64,000 nt of DNA. It comes from Hamadaea flava. Lineage in GTDB: Bacteria > Actinomycetota > Actinomycetes > Mycobacteriales > Micromonosporaceae. The position numbers were made by a program, and so were the translations under genes. Below, piece after piece: positions 20,215-28,746 of the stretch. The notes beneath the pieces were generated by a model, which ran no database searches, was not told the origin of the DNA, and saw nothing but the letters and a program-made list of their open reading frames with translations. The stretch lies in NCBI RefSeq assembly GCF_024172085.1, contig NZ_JAMZDZ010000001.1, forward strand, positions 992,001 through 1,056,000, given 5' to 3'. Numbering within the stretch: position 1 is the first letter of the stretch; the number at the start of each line of letters is the position of its first letter.

Positions 20215-20318
20215 TGATCGTCGGCAGCCGCCGTTCATGGCGGTCTGCGTCTCCATGATCGGCGGCGGCCGCCGTTCTTGGACCGATTTCCGAGATGATC
20301 GTCGGCAGCCGCCGATCA
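20215..20318 (+). repeat. Left 104-bp inverted repeat of the DUF559 cassette
   Basis: Three copies of a 23-bp palindromic unit at 20215, 20256 and 20296, spaced 41 and 40 bp. Each has arm TGATCGKCGG, a centre (CAG in two copies, CGG in the middle one), and an arm close to CCGCCGWTCA. The whole block matches the reverse complement of 21357-21460 at 87 of 104 positions by hand alignment. The innermost copy supplies the stop codon (20316-20318) of the minus-strand DUF559 gene. Confidence 0.9.
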
Positions 20319-21212
20319 TGCGGCGAGGCCACCTTGGGCCGCCGAAAGCCGCCGCACCATGTGAACGATCTCCGCGACCACCTTCTCCGGCCGATGCGTC
20401 AGGTCGTACCAGGTGTACCGCAGCACCTTCCAACCAGCCGCTACCAGGCGATTCTGCCGCTCACGGTCGCGCTGGAACCGATCGCCGGCGGAGTGCCAAG
20501 CGCGCCCGTCCATCTCGACGGCCAACTGGATGTCCTCGAACGCGAGATCGATCTCCCCGATCAGTCCTTCTTCGTCGTACGCCGGGAAATTCGCCCGCCA
20601 GCCCGTCACGCGCGCTCCTCGAAGGTGGCCGATGAGCAGTCGTTCGGCAACGGAACGGGCACCTGGGACCGTCCGCCGCACCAGGCGTACCAGATGGTTG
20701 ATCCCACGACGCCCGGCGAAGTCGTGGACCCTGGCCACGAGCTCATCGAATGTGATCCACCGCTGCTGAAACGCCCGGTCGAGCAGGCTGTCCGCCTTGT
20801 CGTCGTCGAGAATCCGCAGGCAGTCGAAGACGGTCCGGGCGCGGCCGGTGATCAGGATCCCGTCCACGAACTCCAGGTCGGCATCGGGTAGGTCTTCGTA
20901 CCAGACCTGGACGCCGGCCAGTCGGCAATGGCCGTGCCGCCTCACGGTGAGCCAGGTCCCACGGTCCGGCACCTCGATGCCGTGACGTCGTGCGGCCGAC
21001 GACGCGCTGAGAACGGCGGCCGGCGCGGCAAGCACTGCGGCCAGGTCCCGCAGCCGCGGCGTAACCACCAGGCCGCGAAGCGACAGGACCGGACCGAGCA
21101 CCACCTGCCACTGCCCGGAGCGGATCCGATGAGCGATCTGCCCGGCGGTGAACCCGGCCTTTCGCGCGTCCGTACGCGTGAACAAGCCGGACCGCGTCGA
21201 GATGGTGGGCAT
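20316..21212 (-). CDS. DUF559 protein with AbiEi-like N-terminal wing and Vsr-like nuclease fold
   Basis: A 298-residue protein. The N-terminus (SGLFTRTDARKAGFTAGQIA, then VVLGPVLSLRG) resembles the winged-helix part of AbiEi-type antitoxins. The C-terminal DUF559 domain, related to Vsr/restriction endonuclease folds, has GEIDLAFEDIQLAVEMDGRAWH followed by DRERQNRLVAAGWKVLRYT. The ATG at 21212 is preceded by GGAGGTC about 8 bases upstream. It separates two alpha-glucan genes and is enclosed by 104-bp inverted repeats, suggesting insertion of a unit. Biochemical role untested for the family; nuclease or antitoxin-like functions are possible. Confidence 0.88.
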   Translation of the reverse strand: MPTISTRSGLFTRTDARKAGFTAGQIAHRIRSGQWQVVLGPVLSLRGLVVTPRLRDLAAVLAAPAAVLSASSAARRHGIEVPDRGTWLTVRRHGHCRLAGVQVWYEDLPDADLEFVDGILITGRARTVFDCLRILDDDKADSLLDRAFQQRWITFDELVARVHDFAGRRGINHLVRLVRRTVPGARSVAERLLIGHLRGARVTGWRANFPAYDEEGLIGEIDLAFEDIQLAVEMDGRAWHSAGDRFQRDRERQNRLVAAGWKVLRYTWYDLTHRPEKVVAEIVHMVRRLSAAQGGLAA

Positions 21213-21356
21213 GGAGCATCGACCTCCGTCCGTGGCACGCCACGGGCTGAGGGAGGCACAAAGGCGTGGGAACCGAAGGCCAGAAGGTATCCGGCTGGGT
21301 GGCCGAGGTCCAGCAGAGCGCGACACCTGTGGAAAACCCTCCATGACCCGTGTTGG

Positions 21357-21460
21357 TGATCGGCGGCAGCCGACGATCAGGCCGTTCAGCGCTCCAATAT
21401 CGGCGGCAGCCGACGATCACGAAGACGCAAACCGCCATGAACGGCGGCAGCCGACGATCA
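21357..21460 (-). repeat. Right 104-bp inverted repeat of the DUF559 cassette
   Basis: Mirror image of 20215-20318: three 23-bp palindromic units at 21357, 21397 and 21438 (spacing 40 and 41) with central CAG on this strand. It lies in the 290-bp divergent region between the DUF559 start (21212) and the debranching enzyme start (21503). No target-site duplication was found directly outside the outer edges (GCCA before 20215, ACGT after 21460). Confidence 0.9.
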
Positions 21461-21502
21461 ACGTGCCCCGGGGTCTCGGGAACGCGGCTGATAATCGGAG
21501 GC

Positions 21503-23350
21503 ATGACGATCCGGTTCGGACCACAGCTCTGCACCGACCTGTCGGCGGGCGCGCGACGGGAGTGGCTGGTCACCGACGGCCTCGGCGGGTACGCCATGGG
21601 CACGGTCGGCGGTCTGCGTACGCGGCGCTATCACGGGTTGCTGATCATGGCCGATCCCGAGCACGGGCCGGCCCGCCGGCACCTCGGCCTGGCGAGCCTG
21701 GACGCGACGGTGACGCTGGAGTCGGGCCGGACCGTGCGGTTGGGCGTGCACGAGTGGGCGGACGGGACGGTCGACCCGTGCGGTCATGAGCTGCTGACCA
21801 GCTTCGACTTGACCGACGGCGTACCCCGGTGGCGGTGGCAGATCGGCTCGGTGGTGATCGAGCGCGAGATCGCCATGCGGCACGGGGAACCGTCGGTCGC
21901 GGTGGTGCACCGGCTGGTCGGCGGCGGCCCGGTCGAGCTGACCTTGGCGGTGCTCGGCACCTGGCGCGACGTCCACGGGGAACGGACCGCGCAGGGCCCG
22001 CCGCCCCAAGCGACGACGACCGCCGACGGGGTGATCGTCGAGGGGGCGTATCGCGTACAGGGGGACGCGGAGTGGCGGCCGAAGGGCGAGTGGTGGTTCG
22101 GCGTACGCCATCGGGAGGAAGCCGAACGCGGGCTGACCCCGGTCGAGGATCTGCGGCACCTCGGGGAGTACTCCGGCCGCCTGGACCGACCCGGCCAGTC
22201 CATCGGGGTGACCGCTTCCGCCGAAGGCACCCGGGTCGAGCCCGCCGAGACGACGGTCGAGCGAGCGCGCGACCGGGGACGGCGACTGGGCGACGACGGC
22301 AGGGCCGCCGACCAGTTCGTCATCCGTACGCCCACCGGTCCGGACGTCGTGGCGGGCTATCCGTGGTTCGGGGCCTGGGGTCGCGACACGATGATCTCCT
22401 ACGAGGGGCTCTTCCTGACCACCGGCCGGGTCGACGAGGGCCGCCAGCTGCTGCGGAACTATGCGGCAACGCTCAGCGAGGGCATGCTGGCGAACACGTG
22501 TGACACGGGGTCCCGGGAGTACAACACCGCCGACGCCACGCTCTGGTTCCTGCACGCGGTCGACCGGCACGCGCAGGTCGACCCGGATCTGGCCGAGGAG
22601 CTGCGGTCCCAGGTGCGGTCGGTGGTGGACCACCACACCTGGGGCACCCGGTACGCGATCAAGATGGACCCGGTCGACGGCCTGCTGGGCCAGGGCGCCG
22701 AGGGTGAGGCGTTGACCTGGATGGACGCCCGGGTCGGCGGAGTGCCGGTGACGCCGCGCGCGGGCAAGGCGGTCGACATCAACGCGCTGTGGGTCAACGG
22801 GCTGGCCGGGCTGGCCGAACGCTGGCCCGAGGACGGCTATCGGCAGTTGCACGACCGGGCCAGGCAGTCGTTCCAGAGGTTCGTCCGGCCGGACGGTCTG
22901 CTCCACGACGTGCTCGATCAACCCGAGCCGGGGGTCCGGCCGAATCAGCTCCTGGCCTGGTCGCTCCCCCACGCACCACTCGTCCCGGAGGCTGATCCGC
23001 TCCGGCGGCTGACCGAACAGCTGCTCACCCCGATGGGCCTGCGCAGCCTGTCCCCGGCGGCCGACGGCTACCGGGGACGTCACCGGGGTACGCCGGCGGA
23101 CCGAGACCGGGCGTACCACCAGGGGACGGTGTGGCCCTGGCTGCTCGGCCCTCTCGCCGACGCGACCGGCAGACTCGCGAACGACAGAGTCGGAACGCCG
23201 GCGGACGGCATCGAAGGCCATTGGAGCGACTACGGCCTCGGCTCGGTGAGCGAGACCGCCGACGGGGACGCACCGCACGGAGCCACCGGCTGCCCCTTCC
23301 AAGCCTGGTCCGTCGCCGAGACCACCCGCGTCAGGGAGACAACGCCCTGA
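21503..23350 (+). CDS. Amylo-alpha-1,6-glucosidase (glycogen debranching enzyme)
   Basis: A 615-residue enzyme that removes alpha-1,6 branches of glycogen-type polymers. The N-terminal domain begins with SAGARREWLVTDGLGGYAMGT and RTRRYHGLLI. The GDE-type (alpha/alpha)6 catalytic domain has YPWFGAWGRDTMISYEGL, NTADATLWFLHAV, and GTVWPWLLGPL. The ATG at 21503 begins the family's conserved N-terminus, although its GGAGG is only one base away, which is unusually close. It sits just before the glycogen synthase/glgB pair; the 287-bp gap to that pair suggests separate transcription. Confidence 0.9.
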   Translation: MTIRFGPQLCTDLSAGARREWLVTDGLGGYAMGTVGGLRTRRYHGLLIMADPEHGPARRHLGLASLDATVTLESGRTVRLGVHEWADGTVDPCGHELLTSFDLTDGVPRWRWQIGSVVIEREIAMRHGEPSVAVVHRLVGGGPVELTLAVLGTWRDVHGERTAQGPPPQATTTADGVIVEGAYRVQGDAEWRPKGEWWFGVRHREEAERGLTPVEDLRHLGEYSGRLDRPGQSIGVTASAEGTRVEPAETTVERARDRGRRLGDDGRAADQFVIRTPTGPDVVAGYPWFGAWGRDTMISYEGLFLTTGRVDEGRQLLRNYAATLSEGMLANTCDTGSREYNTADATLWFLHAVDRHAQVDPDLAEELRSQVRSVVDHHTWGTRYAIKMDPVDGLLGQGAEGEALTWMDARVGGVPVTPRAGKAVDINALWVNGLAGLAERWPEDGYRQLHDRARQSFQRFVRPDGLLHDVLDQPEPGVRPNQLLAWSLPHAPLVPEADPLRRLTEQLLTPMGLRSLSPAADGYRGRHRGTPADRDRAYHQGTVWPWLLGPLADATGRLANDRVGTPADGIEGHWSDYGLGSVSETADGDAPHGATGCPFQAWSVAETTRVRETTP

Positions 23351-23430
23351 CGGAGACGAGACGACGCGCGCCTGACAGAGACGAGACCGCGCCTGACAGC
23401 GCCGAGACGACGCCCTGACAGCGACGAGAC
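23346..23430 (+). repeat. Four degenerate 17-bp direct repeats after the debranching enzyme
   Basis: CCTGACRGMGMCGAGAC-like units at 23346, 23371, 23392 and 23414, irregularly spaced by 25, 21 and 22 bp. The first overlaps the debranching enzyme stop codon. No reading frame is preserved across them. Function unknown; it may be replication slippage or a 3'-end structure. Confidence 0.6.
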
Positions 23431-23565
23431 ACACCGCCGCGACGACACGCGTTACAGAGAGACACGCCGGACGAAACGCCGATGCAAGGCGAACGTTACA
23501 TACCGAAAACCTGAACTTCTCCGCCGGTAACGCACGATCGGCAAGGATAGAGGCACCCTGTCGAA

Positions 23566-23595
23566 CCACTAGGCGCCTGGTCAGGTGCCTAGTGG
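23566..23595. promoter_or_regulatory. 30-bp near-perfect palindrome upstream of the glycogen synthase gene
   Basis: Arms CCACTAGGCGCCTG and CAGGTGCCTAGTGG (one G/T mismatch) around GT. It lies 42 bp before the glycosyltransferase start, in a 287-bp gap after the debranching enzyme. It could be an operator or leader hairpin controlling glycogen synthesis. An A/T-richer stretch (GGTAACGCACGATCGGCAAG, then GATAGAG) just upstream may hold the promoter. Confidence 0.5.
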
Positions 23596-23637
23596 CGTGT
23601 GTACGGGCGGCGGGGCGCGAGCACCCTGGGGGCCGGT

Positions 23638-25029
23638 ATGTCGCTTGTCATGGATCAACTCACCGCTGGGCCCGCCGGCTCGGAACGAGCCACCGGGGCC
23701 GGCAGCACGGGACGAGCCGCCGGAGTCGCCGGCTCGGAGCCGGCCACCAGAGAGGCAGGGCGGGCAAAGCCGCTTCGCATCCTGATGCTCTCCTGGGAGT
23801 ACCCGCCACTGGTCGTCGGCGGCCTCGGCCGCCACGTCCACGCGCTCGCGACCTCCCTCGTCGCGGTCGGGCACGACGTCACCGTCGTGACGCGGCACGC
23901 GCCGGGCGCTCCGCTCGACGAGGTCGTCGAGGGCGTACGCGTCGTCCGGGCACCGGAGGATCCGCCGCAGTTCCCGCTCGCCACCCCGTCACTGCTGGCC
24001 TGGACGATGGCGTTCAACCACACGCTGACCCGGGCGGCGCTGCGCGCGACCGACGGCGGCGCGGCGTACGACGTGATCCACGCGCACGACTGGCTCGTCA
24101 CCCACACGGCCGTGACGCTCAAGGAGCACCTCCGCGTCCCGCTGGTCGCGACGATCCACGCGACCGAAGCCGGCCGCCATCAGGGCTGGCTGCCGGACGA
24201 GATGAACAAGTGCATCCACTCCGTCGAGTGGTGGCTGACCCACGAGGCGAACCGGGTCCTCGTCTGCTCCGAGTACATGAAGTGGGAGGTCGGCAAGCTC
24301 TGGGCGCCGCCGCTCGACCGGGTGGAGGTCATCCCGAACGGCGTCGACGACCGCGCCTGGGCGGCGGCCCCGGAGGAGGTCGCGCAGGCCCGGGCTCGCC
24401 TCGGCGGCAAGGGCCCGCTCGTCGGCTTCGCCGGCCGGCTCGTCTACGAGAAGGGCGTACAGCACCTGGTCGGCGCGATCCCCCAGTTGCGCGCCGACCA
24501 TCCCGGCCTCCGCGTCGTCATCTCCGGCGACGGCCCCTACCGCACCGAACTGCAGGAGCAGGCGGCGAAACTGCGGCTCGGCGCCAGCGTCACCTTCACG
24601 GGTTTCCTCAGCTCCCGCGAACTGCCGGCGGTCCTCGGCGCCACCGACGCCACCGTGGTACCCAGCCTCTACGAACCGTTCGGCATGGTCGCGCTCGAAG
24701 CGGCGGCCGCGGGCGCGCCGCTCGCCGTGGCTGCCACCGGCGGGCTGGCCGAGATCGTCGAGTCCGGCGTCAACGGCGTCACCTTCCCGCACAGCGATCC
24801 CGACGCGCTGGCCACCGCCGTCGGCAGCCTGCTGGCGGACCGGTGCGGCGCGCGGCGCATGGTCGAACACGGCAGACTCGTGCTCCGCGAACGCTACGCG
24901 TGGCACGGCATCGCCTCACGCACCGCGGCGGCGTACCGGCGAGCGGGCACGGCCGGCACCGTCGGGGTCAAGGTCGGGACCCTCCCCCAGCTCTCGGTTC
25001 CCTCCGGCATCAATCTGTTGTACGCATGA
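23638..25029 (+). CDS. GT4 glycosyltransferase, glycogen synthase-like
   Basis: A 463-residue cytoplasmic enzyme. A non-conserved Ala/Gly-rich N-terminus is followed by the GT4 start ILMLSWEYPPLVVGGLGRHV, AYDVIHAHDWLVTHTA, GFAGRLVYEKGVQHL and the nucleotide-sugar motif PSLYEPFGMVALEAAAAG (E-x7-E). The stop codon overlaps the glgB start (ATGA, 25026-25029), tying it to glycogen branching, so it most likely extends alpha-1,4-glucan chains from ADP- or UDP-glucose, or makes a maltooligosaccharide precursor as GlgM does. ATG 23638 chosen; an ATG four codons later is also possible. Confidence 0.88.
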   Translation: MSLVMDQLTAGPAGSERATGAGSTGRAAGVAGSEPATREAGRAKPLRILMLSWEYPPLVVGGLGRHVHALATSLVAVGHDVTVVTRHAPGAPLDEVVEGVRVVRAPEDPPQFPLATPSLLAWTMAFNHTLTRAALRATDGGAAYDVIHAHDWLVTHTAVTLKEHLRVPLVATIHATEAGRHQGWLPDEMNKCIHSVEWWLTHEANRVLVCSEYMKWEVGKLWAPPLDRVEVIPNGVDDRAWAAAPEEVAQARARLGGKGPLVGFAGRLVYEKGVQHLVGAIPQLRADHPGLRVVISGDGPYRTELQEQAAKLRLGASVTFTGFLSSRELPAVLGATDATVVPSLYEPFGMVALEAAAAGAPLAVAATGGLAEIVESGVNGVTFPHSDPDALATAVGSLLADRCGARRMVEHGRLVLRERYAWHGIASRTAAAYRRAGTAGTVGVKVGTLPQLSVPSGINLLYA

Positions 25030-26855
25030 AGCAGCCGACCGATCTCGATCTGTTCCTGTTCGCCCAGGGTCGCCACGAGCGATTGTGGACCGTCCTCGGC
25101 GCACACGAGGTGGACACCGGCGGCTGTCGCTTCGCGGTGTGGGCGCCACAGGCCCGTGAAGTCCGAGTCGTCGGCGACTTCACCGGCTGGGGCGCTGCCG
25201 ACGGCGTACCCCTGCAGTTGGATGGACCGAGCGGTGTCTGGAGTGGAGCCGCAGACCCAGCGCGGCGCGGGCAGCGGTACAAGTACCGGATCCTGGGCGC
25301 GGACGGAGTGTGGCGGGACAAGGCCGACCCGATGGCAAGCCGGGCCCAGACGCCGCCGGACACCGCGTCGGAGATCTGGACCAGCGAGTATCAGTGGGGC
25401 GACGACGCGTGGATGAAGGACCGCCAGGGTGAGCATCACCGGCGGCCGATGAGCGTGTACGAGGTCCACCTGGGATCGTGGCGGCCCGGGCTGTCCTATC
25501 GGGAGCTGGCCGACGAGCTGACCGAGCACGTCGCCGACCTGGGGTTCACCCACGTCGAGTTCCTGCCCACGATGGCCCACCCGTACGGCCCGAGCTGGGG
25601 TTATCAGGTCACGGGCTACTACGCGCCGGACGCCCGCCTCGGTACGCCCGACGACTTCCGCCACCTGATCGACCGCCTGCATCAGGCCGGGATCGGCGTG
25701 CTCCTGGATTGGGTGCCCGCACACTTCCCGAAGGATGACTGGGCGCTGGCCCGGTTCGACGGCACTCCGCTCTACGAGCATCCCGATCCGCGACGCGGTG
25801 AGCATCCGGACTGGGGCAGCCTCGTGTTCGACTACGGACGGCCCGAGGTCCGCAACTTCCTCATCGCCAACGCCCGCTACTGGTGCGACGAATTCCATGT
25901 GGACGGGCTTCGGGTGGACGCCGTCGCATCGTTGCTCTATCTGGACTACTCCCGTGGGCCGGGCGAGTGGACGCCGAACATCCACGGCGGCAACACGCAC
26001 CTGGAGGCGGTCGACTTCCTCCGCGACCTCAACGCCGCCGTGTACGCCGACCATCCGGGCGTCGTGATGATCGCCGAGGAGTCGACGGCGTGGCCGGCGG
26101 TGTCCCGGCCGGTCGACTGGGGCGGGCTGGGCTTCGGCCTCAAGTGGAACATGGGCTGGATGCACGACACGCTGTCCTATGTCGAGCAGGATCCACTGTG
26201 GCGGCACGAGCGGCACGATCAGCTGACCCTGCCCGGCCTGTACGCCTTCGACGAACAGTTCCTGCTGCCGCTGAGCCACGACGAGGTGGTCCACGGCAAG
26301 CGGTCGCTGGTCGGCAAGCTGCCCGGAGACCGGTGGCAGCGGGTCGCCGGACTACGCGGGCTGCTGGCCTACATGTGGGCGTTCCCCGGCAAGAAGCTCG
26401 TCTTCATGGGCGCGGAACTGGCCGTCGAACACGAATGGAGCGAGGCGTGGGGGCTCGACTGGGCGGTCCGGTCGGATCCGCTCGTCGGCGGGGTCCATTC
26501 GCTGTTCCGCGACCTCAACTCGCTCTACCGTACGCACCCGGCACTGTGGGAACTGGACACCTCGCCGGACGGCTGGCAATGGCTGCACTCCGATCCAGCG
26601 TCCAATGTGGTGGCTTTTGCTCGCCGGTCGCACGACCGTACGCCTGTGGTGTGTGTGGCGAACTTCGCCGGGGTGCCGCAAACGGCGTACCGGGTGCCGC
26701 TGCCCGCCCCGGGCACGTGGCGCGAGGTGCTGAACACCGACGCCACGTGCTACGGGGGTTCGGGGGCGGGCAACCTGGGTTCCGCCGTCGCCGACGCGAC
26801 CGGGTGCGCCTCGCTGACGCTCGGCCCCCACACCACCCTCTACCTCACCCCCTAA
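25026..26855 (+). CDS. glgB: 1,4-alpha-glucan branching enzyme
   Basis: A 609-residue GH13 enzyme that forms alpha-1,6 branches in glycogen. The N-terminal CBM48-like domain (FAVWAPQAREVRVVGDFTGW) is followed by the catalytic barrel: VPAHFPKDDWALARFDGT, nucleophile Asp298 in VDGLRVDAVAS, acid/base in MIAEEST (Glu351/352), and LSHDEVVHGKRS. It lacks the extra N1 domain of many GlgB proteins, explaining its shorter length than the 728-residue E. coli enzyme. Translationally coupled to the GT4 gene by an ATGA overlap, which supports one glycogen-building unit. Followed by a palindromic terminator. Confidence 0.95.
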   Translation: MKQPTDLDLFLFAQGRHERLWTVLGAHEVDTGGCRFAVWAPQAREVRVVGDFTGWGAADGVPLQLDGPSGVWSGAADPARRGQRYKYRILGADGVWRDKADPMASRAQTPPDTASEIWTSEYQWGDDAWMKDRQGEHHRRPMSVYEVHLGSWRPGLSYRELADELTEHVADLGFTHVEFLPTMAHPYGPSWGYQVTGYYAPDARLGTPDDFRHLIDRLHQAGIGVLLDWVPAHFPKDDWALARFDGTPLYEHPDPRRGEHPDWGSLVFDYGRPEVRNFLIANARYWCDEFHVDGLRVDAVASLLYLDYSRGPGEWTPNIHGGNTHLEAVDFLRDLNAAVYADHPGVVMIAEESTAWPAVSRPVDWGGLGFGLKWNMGWMHDTLSYVEQDPLWRHERHDQLTLPGLYAFDEQFLLPLSHDEVVHGKRSLVGKLPGDRWQRVAGLRGLLAYMWAFPGKKLVFMGAELAVEHEWSEAWGLDWAVRSDPLVGGVHSLFRDLNSLYRTHPALWELDTSPDGWQWLHSDPASNVVAFARRSHDRTPVVCVANFAGVPQTAYRVPLPAPGTWREVLNTDATCYGGSGAGNLGSAVADATGCASLTLGPHTTLYLTP

Positions 26856-26871
26856 CTCCCCCACCGCCTTT

Positions 26872-26907
26872 CCGGTTGATCATGAACCTTCGGTCATGAT
26901 CAACCGG
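26872..26907. terminator. Perfect 14-bp-stem palindrome at convergent gene ends
   Basis: CCGGTTGATCATGA pairs perfectly with TCATGATCAACCGG around an 8-base loop (ACCTTCGG). It lies 16 bp after glgB and before the end of the opposing gene at 26977, so it probably terminates in both directions. There is no T-tract. Two further CCTGATCAAC words follow at about 26928-26957. Confidence 0.7.
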
Positions 26908-26976
26908 CGTGTCGTGTCCCTACCGCCCTGATCAACTCCGTACGGCCCTGATCAACAGGGAGGCGTAGCGGGCGGC

Positions 26977-27909
26977 TCAGGGGCGGCGGAGGGAGACCAC
27001 GTCGTAGGTCGTCGTCGGCGTCACCGGCGTGGTGAACCGGGCGTTCGTGAAATACAACCGGCCCGCGTACGCGGCGAAGGTGGCGGGCGTGTCGAACGAC
27101 GGATCGGTGATCCGCGCGGTCACCGTCCCGGTCGGGAGGTCGACGACGGCCAGCTGGTTGGCCCGGTTCTGGACGGCGTACAGGGTGTCGCAGTCGCGGA
27201 GCAGCCCGTCGCCGAAGGTGAGCAGCTCACCGCCCAGGTCCACCTGGGTCGCCGCCCCGGTCGTGGCGTCCACCCGGAACAGCAGGCCGGTGTTGGACTG
27301 CACCACGAGCAGCGCCCGGCCGTCCGGAGTGTCGACGATGCCGTTCACGTTGACCGCGCCCGGCGTGTACGCGATCCCGCTCAGCGGAATGGTCGTCACC
27401 TCCGACTCGTGCGGCAGCCCGTCGGTCAACGGCAGCCGGTAGAGCACCGGATTCCACGAGTCCGTGAAGTACGCCGCCCGCCGGGTCAGCACGACGTCGT
27501 TCACGAAGGCGGTTCCGGCGGCGGCGAACCGGTAGCCGGCCAGCACTTCGCCGGTCGCCGCGTCGACGATCCGGGCGTCGCCGCCGGTGCCACCGGAGAC
27601 GAACAACCGGTTCCGGCGGTCCAGCTTCAGGCCGAGCGACGGCGTACCGGGGCCGGTCACGAAGACCGAACCCGTCCCCGTCTTCAGATCCGCTCGATAG
27701 ATCGAGCCGCTGACCCGGCTCGTCACGTACGCCGTCCCCCGAGGCGAGATCTCGATGCCCTCCGGCGCGAAGCCGTCCGGCAGCGGTACGCGATCGGGCC
27801 GCCCGGCGGCGTCGGCCGCGGTCGGCAGGCTCACTGCGGCGACAAATCCGGCCGCGACGGTGGCGGAGGCACGAAGAATCCCACGACGCGAATGCATGGA
27901 AGAGTTCAT
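26977..27909 (-). CDS. Exported SMP-30/NHL-like beta-propeller protein
   Basis: A 310-residue protein with a Tat-like signal (HSRRGILRASATVAAGFVAAV, then TAADAAG). The mature part has propeller-type repeats: APEGIEISPRGTAYVTSRVSG, GLKLDRRNRLFVSGG, VNGIVDTPDGRALLVV. It resembles SMP-30/gluconolactonase-like lactonases, but catalytic metal ligands could not be confirmed by eye. The ATG at 27909 is chosen; in-frame ATGs at 27924 and 27897 are alternatives. It is a lone gene, divergent from the small membrane protein at 28053. Substrate unknown. Confidence 0.75.
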   Translation of the reverse strand: MNSSMHSRRGILRASATVAAGFVAAVSLPTAADAAGRPDRVPLPDGFAPEGIEISPRGTAYVTSRVSGSIYRADLKTGTGSVFVTGPGTPSLGLKLDRRNRLFVSGGTGGDARIVDAATGEVLAGYRFAAAGTAFVNDVVLTRRAAYFTDSWNPVLYRLPLTDGLPHESEVTTIPLSGIAYTPGAVNVNGIVDTPDGRALLVVQSNTGLLFRVDATTGAATQVDLGGELLTFGDGLLRDCDTLYAVQNRANQLAVVDLPTGTVTARITDPSFDTPATFAAYAGRLYFTNARFTTPVTPTTTYDVVSLRRP

Positions 27910-28052
27910 GACTGCCGATCCCATCACGACTCGGCGATCCGCGCATTCCGGGATATCCAGACAACTCACAGGCTGTTCGGAGGGTTCCAGGACGACCCGC
28001 TCGTAGCTTTCGACGGGCGTCGGCGAGTGCCGCGCAGTCAGGAGTACCGATC

Positions 28053-28571
28053 ATGAGTGACGCCTCGTCCACGCCGGTGCCCGCCGAGGAACCGGCCCGG
28101 GACTTCGCCGCAGAGCCGACCCGGGACTTCGCCGCAGAGCCGGCCCGGGACTTCGCCGCACTGAACGCCCCGCTGTACGCGACCCCGCCGAACGCGCCGA
28201 ACACGTCAGACCCGGCCGGGCCGACTGCGCCTACCGCTCCGAAGCGGGCGATCAAGCCGTGGCAGAAGATCGCCGGTGGGGTGGCCGCGCTCGGCATCGC
28301 GTTCGCGGCCGGGTTCGGCGTCTCGTCCGCCACGTCCGGCTCGTCCGGCACGGACGGGCAGAGCGGGCAGGGCGGACCGCCCGGCATGACCCAGGACGGG
28401 TACGGCTTCGGCGGCCAGGGCGGCTTCGGCGGAGGCGGGTTCCCGGGAGGAGGCGGCGGTTTCTCCGGCCGGCAAGGCCAAGACGGCACCCAGCAACAGA
28501 ACGGCACCCAGCAACAAGACGGCACCCAACAGGGCGGCACCCAACAGGGCACCACCGGCACCGGCACCTGA
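28053..28571 (+). CDS. Single-pass membrane protein with Gly-rich tail, unknown function
   Basis: 172 residues. The N-terminal cytoplasmic part carries three direct repeats of ARDFAAEP-like octapeptides, then a Pro/Ala/Thr stretch, one transmembrane helix (IAGGVAALGIAFAAGFGV), and an extracellular Gly/Gln-rich tail with GTQQQNGTQQQDGTQQ repeats. AGGAG lies about 8 bases before the ATG. The composition suggests a wall-spanning or low-complexity surface protein. I do not recognise the family. Confidence 0.72.
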   Translation: MSDASSTPVPAEEPARDFAAEPTRDFAAEPARDFAALNAPLYATPPNAPNTSDPAGPTAPTAPKRAIKPWQKIAGGVAALGIAFAAGFGVSSATSGSSGTDGQSGQGGPPGMTQDGYGFGGQGGFGGGGFPGGGGGFSGRQGQDGTQQQNGTQQQDGTQQGGTQQGTTGTGT

Positions 28572-28655
28572 CCCCTCCCCACCCACCCCACCCACCCCGC
28601 CCACTCCGTCGCGCCGCCCACTCCGTCGCCCGCCCACCCCACCCACTCCGTTAGG

Positions 28656-28715
28656 TGCAGATCAGGGTTACGCATGCTTCAACCGGCCGAGGATGCCTGC
28701 ATAACCGTGATCCGC
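28656..28715. repeat. GATC-type intergenic palindrome, copy 1 of the GCAGATCA family
   Basis: Imperfect hairpin between convergent gene ends: TGCGTAACCCTGATCTGC (complement of the left arm) matches right arm TGCATAACCGTGATCCGC at 15 of 18 positions. Its sequence is related, in inverted orientation, to the element at 39237-39294. Possible transcription terminator or REP-like repeat. Confidence 0.6.
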
Positions 28716-28746
28716 AACCCAAAAGCGGGCGGAAAGCGGGAGTGGG

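Noticed and set aside
20215-21460. Classical insertion sequence
   Set aside because: No transposase motif in the enclosed protein and no target-site duplication at the edges, so it is described only as an inverted-repeat cassette.
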